From: Prostheceraeus crozeri
Lineage: Eukaryota > Platyhelminthes > Polycladida > Euryleptidae
DNA length: 64,000 nt
Assembly (NCBI GenBank): GCA_907163375.1
Contig: CAJQUW010014377.1
Span: 84,929-148,928 of the forward strand
Direction of reading: 5' to 3'
Position 1 is the first letter of the stretch. The number at the start of each line of letters is the position of its first letter. Made by a program: the position numbers and the translations under genes. Below the pieces are notes generated by a model. It had not been told where the DNA came from. It did not search any database and was given only the letters and a program-made list of their open reading frames with translations. Of this stretch, positions 13,266 to 23,432 are shown in pieces.

Positions 13266-13395
13266 CATTTTAGAACGTTGTTGATCAATGTATTTACGTG
13301 ATTTCATTCCCGCCCTCGTGTTACACCTGAGGAAGTCTTTGAAACAAGAAGAAACACGCTGTGTGAATTATTGTCTTCTTTTCTCGATATAATAA

Positions 13396-15553
13396 TGTGT
13401 GTGTGTGTGCAATATACCTAATATAGGCAGGCCTATATCGGGGTGGACTATTTTCCGGATTTTATATGAAGATTTCATTGGGTCTCGAGATTCAGCAAGA
13501 AATGGATTGAAAGCGGGAGAGTATGGGGGTAACGGCTGCGGTTGCTAGCTGATCAAGAAAATTGTGATAGTGTCACTCATGACGTACATATTTTACTAAT
13601 TGTTTAATCTCTGTCAGTCTCAGTGATTATAAATTGAATCTTTCAGCGTTGCTTGTATGTAGTTCAGCATAGTTTGCGCAATACATAGTGATGATAATGT
13701 GAGAATAAGATTAGCCAGCTGAATTGAGAATGCCCGGTAACGTGCATATTTGAAAAATTGGCATAACCTTTACCATAGAAATCTGATACAATTGTTCCAT
13801 CCGCAATTATGTCTTCAGTGAATAAGTTTCAATAAATTACTAAACACCTCAAATATCAGTTGACCAATCTTAGGTTTCCGAAGCTGCGGTATACGTAGAT
13901 TGCGATTATAGTAATTCGACACTATAATAATAAAGGACTAGAACGGGCGTGTACTTTGAAAGGAATGCTACGTCTTGGACATGCATTGTCATGACAAGTA
14001 ACTGAGCTGTCCCTAAACGATAGAGGTTTCCAGTGTTTGACTGTAGTGAGGTGCCGATACCTTGACAATTACTTTGTTGAAAGATTCAGGGTTCATTATT
14101 ATTTCTCCTTAAATGTAAGATCATCTTGAAACTTAAGATTTAACACCTTAGGGCAAGAATCTGCAACTATGCCAGGTTTCACTAATTTGAATCTTCTCAT
14201 GATCTAGCAACATTGACAAAAGCTGAAAAAACCATCAACAAACAGCTATTGCCCATTCTAGTCTCTCTAACGAAAACGAAAAGTCGTATTTCTGTGGTAT
14301 TGACTTTTGTGTATGGATGTCATTTATTTGGTTTGAAGTCATGACGTCAACTTTAAAGCTCGTCGGAAGCTTGTAGACTTCACGGGTTTTTATTCCATCG
14401 CGTTGATCCATCGGTTGTCACCAGAAATTAGAAGAAAAATGAATAGATTGAGTTCCATTTTTTGAAATCATCTTGCCTACGGACCATCAATGTAGTCCGT
14501 GTAGAAGTAGCTGAGGATCCGAATAATCTACTGGATTTGGAAATCATTCTGGATTGCTTTGATAGCGATTTGCACTTGTTATCACTTCCCAGGTGAAGGA
14601 AAAATATGTTCTCAAAGGCGTGTGAAGGTTTGATAGAGTGCACACGACTTTTTTTGGAGAACCTTTCCTTAAAGAGCCAAATATTGCAAGTGACATTCTT
14701 CCTTAAGCAAATATGTGTATTGGATAGTGTTTCTCTTTTTCTTAAATATTTAACTATGACGCTGAATTCATCCTTGAGGTCGTGTTATTGGTCGTTTTTC
14801 ATCGACCAATAACATTCAGATAATTATTGTGGATGAAGTAAAGTAGTGCTCTATATATTTTCTTCTCTATAATCATAGACAAGAACTAATGGAGTTTCAT
14901 TTAGAGTTGCTTTTCTGCGTAGTCTGAGATGCTTTTCCTTCAGATGAAAATATGATGATATGCACTATTTACACATAATTTGCTTGATAGAATAGAGGAA
15001 TTCTGATTTGAAAATATATTACCTTACACTCAAAACATCAATTAAGCTTTATGCATGTGTACAACATAGGGATTTGTATATCAAGCAATGCCTAACTTAA
15101 ATTCTGTTTGTCTTTGATATTTGATTGCCAAACTACTTTCTTCATTGCGGAAATCCACTGCTAAAAATTTTTGTCCAAACGGAAGGATTGACGAAAAACT
15201 GGATATCACGCAAGAATAAACAAGTTCTGTTCATTAGAAAAATAAATAATATCAGGATATGCAATGGCCACTTCCAACCATCTTATCTCCTACTTTCTGC
15301 TAACATCGATATTGCTGCACACTTCAATTTCGATTTTGCTGCTTTAACCTGTTTTTTTTCAAATACTTTGATAGAGAATATTTCTGGATGACGATGTATA
15401 GCAGATGCGCGAGCTTTTTAACACAACTCCGAACTGGTCTATTTGCATTCAAGATTACATTGGCACTTGCATGTGTTTTATCCCTACATTCCTAAGGATT
15501 TTATGGAAGGCACTATTATAGAGCACATGTTCACTGATGTCAATCCATTTCAG
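13396..15553. other. RBBP6 intron, last part; nothing recognised
   Basis: Begins with a short gtgtgtgtgtgtgtgc microsatellite at about 13395. No exon, no transposon ends and no RNA gene were recognised. The stretch ends in a pyrimidine tract (caatccatttcag) that serves as the acceptor of the next RBBP6 exon. Confidence 0.5.
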
Positions 15554-15755
15554 CTCCAAGTGCTGCATCTGTGCCTCTCCCTATGAATGTTCAATCCATC
15601 ATGCATCAAGCAAATCCAATAGTAGCTGCATATCATAACACCACTGCAATCAATCCCATTTATCCAGCTCAATCCGTAATTGTTCCTGAGCAATCCTACC
15701 TGAGTGAAGAGCAATTCAATGATCTGAAGCAGGAATTTTTGCTGCAGGAATTCAA
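15554..15755 (+). CDS. RBBP6: RBBP6 small exon before the RS-like domain
   Basis: The acceptor AG is at 15552-15553 and the donor GTGAGT at 15756. The exon completes a codon begun by the previous exon (phase 1) and reads PSAASVPLPMNVQSIM to SYLSEEQFNDLKQEFLLQEF. The closing SEEQFNDLKQEF resembles the LSREDFYREKRRLKEEE segment just before the RS domain of vertebrate RBBP6, and the next exon starts with an RS-rich run, as expected. It ends in phase 2. Small, but supported by both splice sites, by phase and by domain order. Confidence 0.82.
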
Positions 15756-16337
15756 GTGAGTGCAAAAACACGAAGTAGACATTGTGGATATTAATTCATT
15801 AACTGCGCAATATTAAATACAGAGGGCATGTGCGCTCCGGAGCTCGGAGCACAAGAATAAAATTGCACTCCGACCTTGAATCCAGCATCCCACGAAAACA
15901 TACTGTGGAATGTTATGCATGCATATTTCCTATATGGAAGAGTACAATAAAAAGTTACTTTCTGCTCTACATTAGCCAGCAAGAACCATTACTCAAAATG
16001 CACATGACTTTTTCAAAAGATGAACCGCGGCAACCCTGTCACAATTTTGCCACATTTTTGTCAGTGTTTCTATCGCTGATCCGATTTCCGTTTCCATTCC
16101 AATTAACCACATATTTTTTTTATTGGATTGCAATTTTACTTGTGCTCTGAATCATATGCAGTTGCACTCCATTCCAAGAGTTAATGATATCCATGGTTTG
16201 TATGTTGGAGTACATAATGAAAGGTAATCATAAATAATCATTGATTTGCGGACTATCCGGTATCCAGCTGTATAATATTTCCGCTGGTATCCGGTGCAAT
16301 AATATCCCTTACTCTTGCTGCCCAAATTCCTCCACAT

Positions 16338-16815
16338 TCTTATTTATTTATTTGTTTATTGCATAGCTAACTACAAAGGCACCACTGGTTGCGAACAACA
16401 CTTATGTGTAGCCTGAATATTAAAATACTTTACAAAACTGTGATAAGTCAATCAAAGAAAGTTTCTTTTTAAACACCGGTATACTGTTCGATTGAATGAC
16501 ATTATTTGGTAATGAATTCCATACTCGACACACACGTTGACTGAAAAAATGATGATGTGCGTTGCATTGGGGACGGCCATTTGCTCTCAATTTCAGTGAA
16601 TTCCCACGAGAAGTCATGTTATGAGAAATAAAAGTAAAAAAATTGTCAAAAGGTAAGTCAATAACTCCATGAACCACTTTGCAAACCAAAATCAAATCGA
16701 ATATCAATCGTCTCAGCTCGAGTGACTGCAGGTCTAGAATTTGCAAACGATGACGATAATCGAGGAATGGCAGTTTCGCTCTATAGCATACATTCTTGGT
16801 GAAATACTTTTGCAC
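16338..16815 (-). mobile_element. 3' fragment of a CR1-like LINE
   Basis: On the - strand, 16815-16420 encodes 131 residues matching the C-terminal tail that follows the RT domain in CR1/L2-type LINEs: LPFLDYRHRLQILDLQSLEL, then RRLIFDLILVCKVVHG, then NSLKLRANGR, then FFSQRVCRVWNSLPNNVI, then FKKKL near the end. Downstream, near 16338-16360, is an aaataaataaataag tail typical of the group's 3' microsatellite. RT and endonuclease are absent; this is a short 5'-truncated copy. Confidence 0.85.
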
Positions 16816-16984
16816 CTTCTCTATAATCCTGATAGAGATATTTCTTCTTTATATTTTTTCTTTTTATTCCTTCTTCTATATGCAAGAAAATAATAAAGTT
16901 GTTTCACAAAAGAAAAGTAGTGAACACCTACATCTCACAGACAAGCATGCAGATGTTAATGGGAAGCAGCTCTTTGCTGATAAG

Positions 16985-17145
16985 GATCAGGGATGGTGAC
17001 CTGCGGGTAGAGCGTTTTGTACCCGTACGCGCCCGTACACCTGAGTAGCCTACCCGTACCCGTCAATAGTCTTCCCGTCCCCGCTCGCACCCGTGACTTT
17101 AAAAAATCCTCACCTCTACCCGTGGGTACGGCTATGCCCACAGGT
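16985..17145. repeat. Degenerate CCCGTA-rich repeat
   Basis: Repeated short units such as gcgggtag, gtacccgtacgcgcccgtac, tacccgtacccgtc and acccgtgggtacgg within 160 bp of AT-rich intron, partly inverted. It resembles GC-rich ends of small DNA transposons, but no clean inverted termini or target duplication were found. It lies 70 bp upstream of an RBBP6 acceptor. Confidence 0.4.
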
Positions 17146-17211
17146 CATTAATTTCAGGGGTATCAGCTTGTTTTGCCAACTTTACTTATTGTTTACCCCT
17201 TTGTCTTTTAG

Positions 17212-20028
17212 ACGTGCCGTTGGTAGGCGGAGAAGTCGGTCAAAATCTCGTTCTAGGCGTAGAAGGTCTGACTCCAACGACTCTCATCGACGAAGTCGAG
17301 GTCATAAGCGAAGGCGACGGTCTCAAGAATCATCCCTATCACATCGACATATTCATAGAAGTCGCAAATCGGATAGTGGAGATGAATTGCCTAGATCTAT
17401 CAGTGATCGATCGTCTCACAGGCAAGAACGAAAACTGGAACAACTTGAATTCGGAACAGATCGCAGACTGGAAAATTTTCGGAGAACGCGCGAAATGCGG
17501 AACCTGTTAGACGATAGGCGTACGGCTGAAAGTGGTATTGAACTCAATCAGCGGAACACAGATTCTAGACAGTTGATGAGGCAGATGGATCATGAGAGAC
17601 AATCTAGAGTTGATAGTAGTCCTCCTCTTGATGAGAGAAAATTAAAGGGAGACTATCATTGGGAGTCAAGGAGTAAATATAGAGAGACTATTAGGGATCG
17701 CAATCTTGATGTTGCCAGTATCGATGATGGAAGGAAGAGGAAATTGTACGAGTATAAGCGTGATCAACGAAGTCGGGAGTCCATTAGAGATAGAAGTCAA
17801 GAAAGCTTGAGCAAATATGAACACAGGCATGCCCAGCGGAGAAGAGAAGCGCGCGACACTAGCGAAGAAGACATGAGACTTAAAAGTGAAGATAAATATG
17901 AAAGCAGACGCGACCAAAGAGAGAGAAAAGCGCGTGATAGGAGTGAAGAAGGAAGGAGATTTGAAATTGAAGATAGATACGAAGGCAGGCGCGATCAGCG
18001 AGATAGGAGTGAAGAAGATAGGAGACTTGTAGATGAAGATGGATACGGAAACAGACGTGACCAGCGAGAGAGAAAAGCGCGTGATAGGAGTGAAGAAGGA
18101 AGGAGATTTGAAATTGAAGATAGATACGAAGGCAGGCGCGATCAGCGAGATACAAAAGCGCGAGATAGGAGTGAAGAAGATAGGAGACTTGTAGATGAAG
18201 ATGTATTCGAAAGCAGGCGCGACCAGCGAGAGAGAAAAGCGCGAGATAGGAGTGAAGGTAGGAGACTTGATGATGATGAAGACAGATTCGAAAGCAGGCG
18301 CGATCTTCGAAGGAGAGAGGAGCGTGATGGGAGTGAAGAAGACATGAGACTTGATGATGGAGATAGATACGAAAGAGATAATCGAAGGAAGGAAGCATCC
18401 GATAAGAGTCAGTTAAGTTGGAGACCAGAAGATGACAGCGGCAGATATCATCAACAAATTCGTGACAGGAGTCTGGAAGATGGAACAGTGAAAAGATACA
18501 GCCAGGAAAACCGCATAGAGGTTAGGAATAGAATAGAACTCAACAAGCGAAGTAGAGAAGATCGTGATAGAAGTCTGGAAGATTTGAGTTCCGAAGCAGA
18601 TAGAAGATGTAGATATGAAAGTAAATCGGATAAACGAAGTAGAGGTATTCGTGACAGAAGTGAAGAAGACTGGAGTGCCGAAGATGACCCACAAGTTAGA
18701 CATAAAAGAAAGCGTGACAGGCGAAAAGAAGAGACTTCTTCTAAAGCCAGGGACAAAAATTCGGAGAACGATCGTAATATGCGCTCAGATATAGGATTAG
18801 AAAATAAAACGAAATGTCTGCCGGACGCTCTTGGTGACCGCAGTGAAGATGATAGCGTTGACGATCGAAGCCGCGGCAGTGACAGAGAGAAACGTGGGCA
18901 AAGAAGTTCGAGTCGTGGACGAAGGATTTTGGCAAAAGACAAATGGGAGATTGCAACTCAGGGCAAAGATCTTGACCGTAGTAGAAGTAAAGTTAAAGAC
19001 AAAGCTCGAAACATATCAGAAAGTCAACAGATCTCTAGTGAATACAAGAAGGGGCGCAAAGCAGAATATTCTCATAAAGCAGATCAATATTCATACCAAG
19101 AGGAAATTCATAAGAAGCTCAGAATTCAAAGCTCAGATGACGATCCTGAGGAAATTATGTTTGAAAGAAACAAACCTTCAGAGGCTGATAGAGAAAGATG
19201 TCAGGAATATTGCAGTTCAGATGAAAGTCAAAGAATCGAAGTGACGGAGGAAATTCGAAGTCGGGATCGGGAAGGTGTCAGTATGAAAGATGGTCGGAAA
19301 AAGCAAGCAGAATTAAAGCACAACCGTGAAAGAAGAAAGAGAAATTTAGACGAGAGGTATCTGGACAGCACTCAAGATGACAATGAGCATACAAGTTCGA
19401 TTTCTAATGGAGAAAGGAAGCTAATGAGACGGGAAATTGAATGCGAAAAAGATTTTCTGATGGATGCTGTCCAACAAAGGAGATATAGAAGTAGAAAAAC
19501 GAAAAAACCAAAGGATAATGAATCATCTACTTATTCCAATTCCCGAAACTGGGCGTCTGATGAAAGCGATAGTTCTAAGCGACCTACTATTTGGCGAGAG
19601 AGGAGCATGGAGTCAATTGAAGAAAAAAATTCTGTTGACGATATTTTAACTAAAGGTCACGACAGAAAAATTGTTGAAAGTCGTCTCAGAAAGGAGAAAT
19701 ACGAAGGCGCCATTCTGACGGGAAAATGTTGCAGAGAAGATCGCCGCAAAGCAGATATTCCTGAAAGAAGTGATAGAAAACACGGAAGAAAGTTCGACGA
19801 TGATCAACTTATAATAAAGATTAGAAAGCACAAAAGACATTCAGTCTCTTCTGATAGTGATAGGGATAGTAAAGAACTCCAAAAATTGGAGCGATTGAAG
19901 GCTGGTTTGAAAAAGAGAAGAATCACAAAGGAAAAATCGATGATTCTAACCCATGGAGACATGGACATTAATGAAGAGCCCACTGCTTCACAGAGGATAA
20001 CAAAGCGAACTGACAGCTCCATTGACAG
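17212..20028 (+). CDS. RBBP6: RBBP6 giant Arg/Ser/Asp-rich exon
   Basis: A single 2,817 bp exon in one open frame (about 939 residues). The acceptor AG is at 17210-17211 and the donor cag|GTGAGA at 20029. It starts by completing a Lys codon and reads RAVGRRRSRSKSRSRRRRSD, an RS domain. This grades into long Arg/Asp/Glu/Ser-rich sequence with no globular fold. Between about 17890 and 18400 are tandem units of roughly 27-30 residues built on RRDQRERKARDRSEE and DRYE, nearly identical at DNA level. Vertebrate RBBP6 also has an RS region and charged disordered tail here, thought to mediate nuclear speckle and 3'-processing contacts. It ends TKRTDSSIDR in phase 2, joining the exon at 25409. Confidence 0.85.
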
Positions 20029-20863
20029 GTGAGACTTCCTAGATATGTTACATAACTAATCATTTTCACTTTTGCAGGGCAATTTGACCTAGCGTTTGCT
20101 CATTTCATTCATTGTAAATTAACATCAATAAAAGAGTTGCATCAGACTCAAACTAGACTTTAAAAAAGTCTGGTCGGACACCAGGCGCCTGCCGTAAAAT
20201 CAAAAGTAACACTACGTATACACTGTGTCTTGCCCATAAGTCATTCTTAAGTTGTATAGTATAGACCCTTTGAGTTAGCAACGGCATATACTACTTTCAT
20301 GTTCGCTCGCCAGATGAGGATCCATAGGTTATGCATAAAAGATGCGATATACACACAAACCCCAGATGAAATTGATAATTAATGAAAACTGTCTCATAAT
20401 GAATGCATCAGTAAGCGAACTAAGCATTCATTATTGCTAAACAGCGAAAGAAGAATTGCTCGCCATTCCTGCTTAAGGATTGTGGAACATAATGAAGCCA
20501 TTTCAGATATATCTGATCACATGCAAATGCATATCTGATGTAGCTGCAAAGCTAGCATTTTTGAAAAATTTAATGTTCATATCATGTTCATGTATATGCG
20601 TGTATCTGGGTAAACAAATTTAATTCCAATGATATCCACCTTTCACGAGATACAGACAACTGAGAGTGTCTTGTTCCAGACGCAGTCATAGAAGTGGCCT
20701 TCTAGCTGCAAATCGAGCCAAGTTATCTTAACGCTGGCGCGGCACGACTGTTTCGGGAATAGGTATAATATATACTCGTAAATTTAACAAAATCAAGTAC
20801 TTTTCAATTTCGGGCGACCTCGGAGAATCAATTGCGAATTCAAGCCTTCTGTTAACTGGGTTA
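20029..20863. other. RBBP6 intron, first part
   Basis: Begins at the GTGAGA donor. AT-rich, no recognised element or exon until the TTA target duplication at 20861-20863 that flanks a Harbinger-like element. Confidence 0.5.
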
Positions 20864-22636
20864 AGGTCCATTCCCACCGGACCCGGCGCGTCTCAGGTGT
20901 CCAGAATTTTCGTTGAGAACCTTAACGTATGGGCTGTTCACACAAGACGCGCGGACCACGCGTCCAAGTAATTTTAGAAAAAAGTTCTGTAATGACGCAC
21001 GGTTTGCTTACGAGATAGGAAAATCCATCCCGCGCCAAGACGTCTCGCGGGTTGCTCTCCCCCCGCACTTAATCCTGACACCACACGATGCCAGATGTTC
21101 GTGCAGAGAAATGACTGACTTTCGACATAACTATCCGACAATTCTGACCTTCTGTGAGGACAATTTGACCAAATGAACATCAAAACCTGCACTTTCATAC
21201 TTTGTCAACCATGAAATCGAATTCATGAATACATTTGGAGATGAATGGTATTTTATTTAATGCAAAGCGAGTATCGGAAGCGAAGATAAGAAAGTTGTTA
21301 TTGTTCTCCACCTATCTGATAATCTTCGATATAGTGATACTCCCGATTACTATAGAATAGACGATGTAAGTTAATAAAGGTCGTATTGTGATCAAGGTCA
21401 ATCCGTGCGTCAATTCGATTTCATGATCTGTCACCTGTGCCTTGTTGTCATCCTATGAATGAAAATTTGTAAATGATATGCGTCCTTAAAAACCTTATTC
21501 TTTACAAATGTGAAATATCAGATGATCAGTTTTCGCAAAATTGTGTAGTTTGTAGCAATTCCTATAGCCTAGCGATTAATTTGCAATGTCAATCACTCAA
21601 AAGTACGCCGTACTTCACTTGGCATTTGGAAAAAATAACTAAAGCAATATCAGTCTCTTTCATCTGTCTTTGATTGTGCGCCATTCCTTCAAGCATTACG
21701 ATGAATTCATCAAAGCACTACATACCGTCTATTTGATGCAGATCGTAGAATTCTTAGCCAATTTAGTTGAAACACACTTCATTTAAAAGAAAATTTCACG
21801 AAGATGATGGTGGCATCTATTTTGAAAACAGCAGCCATTTTTTTTTACTCGCTTGTATCGCTCATGCTCATCGCAGTGCGTGACAACAGTCGATATAGTT
21901 TATTATTGTGTTGAGAGTTTGACAAATGGATTGATTTCACTTGGTTTTTATGAATAGTATTGGCAGTTGAAGTGTCTGATATTCCCTCAAATTATGCGAC
22001 AACCACGACTTAAAGATTTTGATACTCAAGAGAATAGTTTCTGCAGATAAGGATCTATTAACGAAAATTAACAGGACGGAATGCCTTTTTGCCGCCATAA
22101 CATATTGAACCCAGTGCTCTTCTCAGATTGAGCCTATTTTCTAGACTGTTGGTCGACCAAAACTCATCATAGAATTGCTCGGATATTGCTCTGAAATAGA
22201 CTGTCCCTAGCAACACTTCAATTCATAACGAACTGTTCTCGTCTGTTGAAACTTGCAGATCTAAGAACCTGATTACATCACATTTTGTTCATGCTCGTGA
22301 ATCTAATACAAAATGTCATTGTATTTCCTCGAGAATGTGTCGTTTAGATATCTTCGAGTCATTATGCCTGAAATGTTGCATCTGATTTCATGTAAATTCT
22401 GAAAACTGAGTGTGTCATTTAACTATCTCAGGAAAATGTCATATTATGGTGGCTTGGTTTGGCTCATTCGAATGCATGTATCACAAGGAATATGAATGTT
22501 GATTATTTAGCAATAGGAAGTGGTCATCATGATATGGTATTTGTAGTTTCCCCCTCTCTCACACCTCGCCACGCAGTTCGGTGAGAACAGGCATTTTGGT
22601 TGGACGCGCCGCGCCGCGTCCGGTGTGAATGGACCT
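20864..22636. mobile_element. PIF/Harbinger-like non-autonomous DNA transposon
   Basis: The termini are GC-rich inverted repeats, starting AGGTCCATTCCCACCGG at 20864 and ending CCGGTGTGAATGGACCT at 22636, matching over about 27 bp with two differences. The flanks carry TTA on both sides (20861-20863 and 22637-22639), the 3 bp TWA-type duplication of PIF/Harbinger. A second similar GC-rich stretch (ttcacacaagacgcgcgg) lies just inside the left end. The 1.77 kb interior has only short spurious frames and no transposase, so it is a non-autonomous copy. Confidence 0.75.
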
Positions 22637-22639
22637 TTA

Positions 22640-23052
22640 GATTTCCAACTGGAAAGCCAATCTATTCAACCTCGTAAAAGTCAGAGACAAAGAATTCACA
22701 ATGTCCCTGCAATTCCCATGGTCTTGTACACATCCTTTATCATTATACATAGATGGACGTAATTATGCTGTTCCTCCATTCGTCAGATATTCTCTCATTG
22801 CAAGTTTTTTGTATTATTTCAGCTAGCTTGTCGATTTCCTATGCTAAACTTGAGTTGAATATCCACAACAAATTGAATTCTCACATATTTTTGCCAAAAC
22901 AGTGAATTATTTCATTTCGATGTCTTGCTGGACATAAAGGTGTTTAGAATTCTAAATTTGCTCGTCATATTGGCTGTTAGATGCATTTTATAGTAACATG
23001 GTTGCTTGTGAATTTTTTCAATGAAAGAATGTGCTGTTTCTGATCATTACAT
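22640..23052. other. RBBP6 intron between two transposons
   Basis: About 400 bp of AT-rich sequence without recognised features. Its last six bases (ttacat) are the target duplication of the next element. Confidence 0.5.
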
Positions 23053-23426
23053 CAGGGTGGCCGCGTATACTCGATTTTCGCTGATATACTCGAATTCTGA
23101 TAAGTTGATAAGTGATAAATTGCTACTACTGTACTTCTATAAATATTTCACAGCGTAACTGCTCTGATCATGGGTATCACATTTAGTTTCTACATATTAA
23201 TTATTATAGAACTTAATTCTTAATAATTATAATGATGTGACATGCACTGCAATTTACTGTTAGTGTACTGATATTTTTACTGATCACATTGTCTTTGCTT
23301 AATTAATATAGATATTTTAGTTACTGTTCACATTACTCTTTTATATACATTTATATACTCGATTTTGCTGGATCTCGTGTACTCAAATGTACTCGATTTT
23401 TTTCAAACAACAACGAGGCCACCCTG
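23053..23426. mobile_element. Small CAGGGTGGCC-ended MITE (hAT-like)
   Basis: A 374 bp element with termini CAGGGTGGCCGCG at 23053 and GGCCACCCTG ending at 23426, flanked on both sides by ttacat (6 bp). Subterminal tactcgatttt repeats occur at both ends. There is no ORF. The termini and the 6 bp duplication closely resemble those of the larger element at 11072-13265 (CAGGGTGTCCGCG, catttt), so both probably use a related transposase. Confidence 0.8.
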
Positions 23427-23432
23427 TTACAT

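Larger units (their letters stand above)
10597..13395. mobile_element. Foldback element with about 245 bp arms, split by a hAT-like insertion
   Basis: The left arm (about 10597-10843) is the reverse complement of a right arm that is now in two pieces, about 10951-11071 and 13266-13395. Shared blocks include ttacacctgaggaagtcttt, cattcccgccctcgtg, gttgttgatcaatgta and gcaataataaaat. Removing the element at 11072-13265 and one copy of its duplicated target restores a continuous arm, so the foldback was there first. The central spacer is about 110 bp. There is no ORF in the arms. The cctgaggaag...gaaac stretch resembles motifs near Penelope-like element ends; that link is speculative. Confidence 0.8.
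15756..17211. other. RBBP6 intron with LINE tail and CCCGTA-rich stretch
   Basis: Intron bounded by GTGAGT at 15756 and an acceptor (tgtcttttag) ending at 17211. It holds a CR1-like LINE 3' fragment and a degenerate CCCGTA repeat, both listed separately. The stretch at 15790-16340 has an unexplained gctccggagctcgg palindrome near 15837 and nothing else I recognise. Confidence 0.6.

Noticed and set aside
17666-18942. Long Ser/Leu-rich frames on the - strand opposite the RBBP6 exon
   Set aside because: These are antisense shadows of the Arg/Asp/Glu-rich repeats; they have no ATG context, splice signals or family match.
20913-21176. 87-residue frame inside the Harbinger-like element
   Set aside because: Short, no PIF or Myb-like features, and it overlaps the GC-rich terminal motif; treated as chance.
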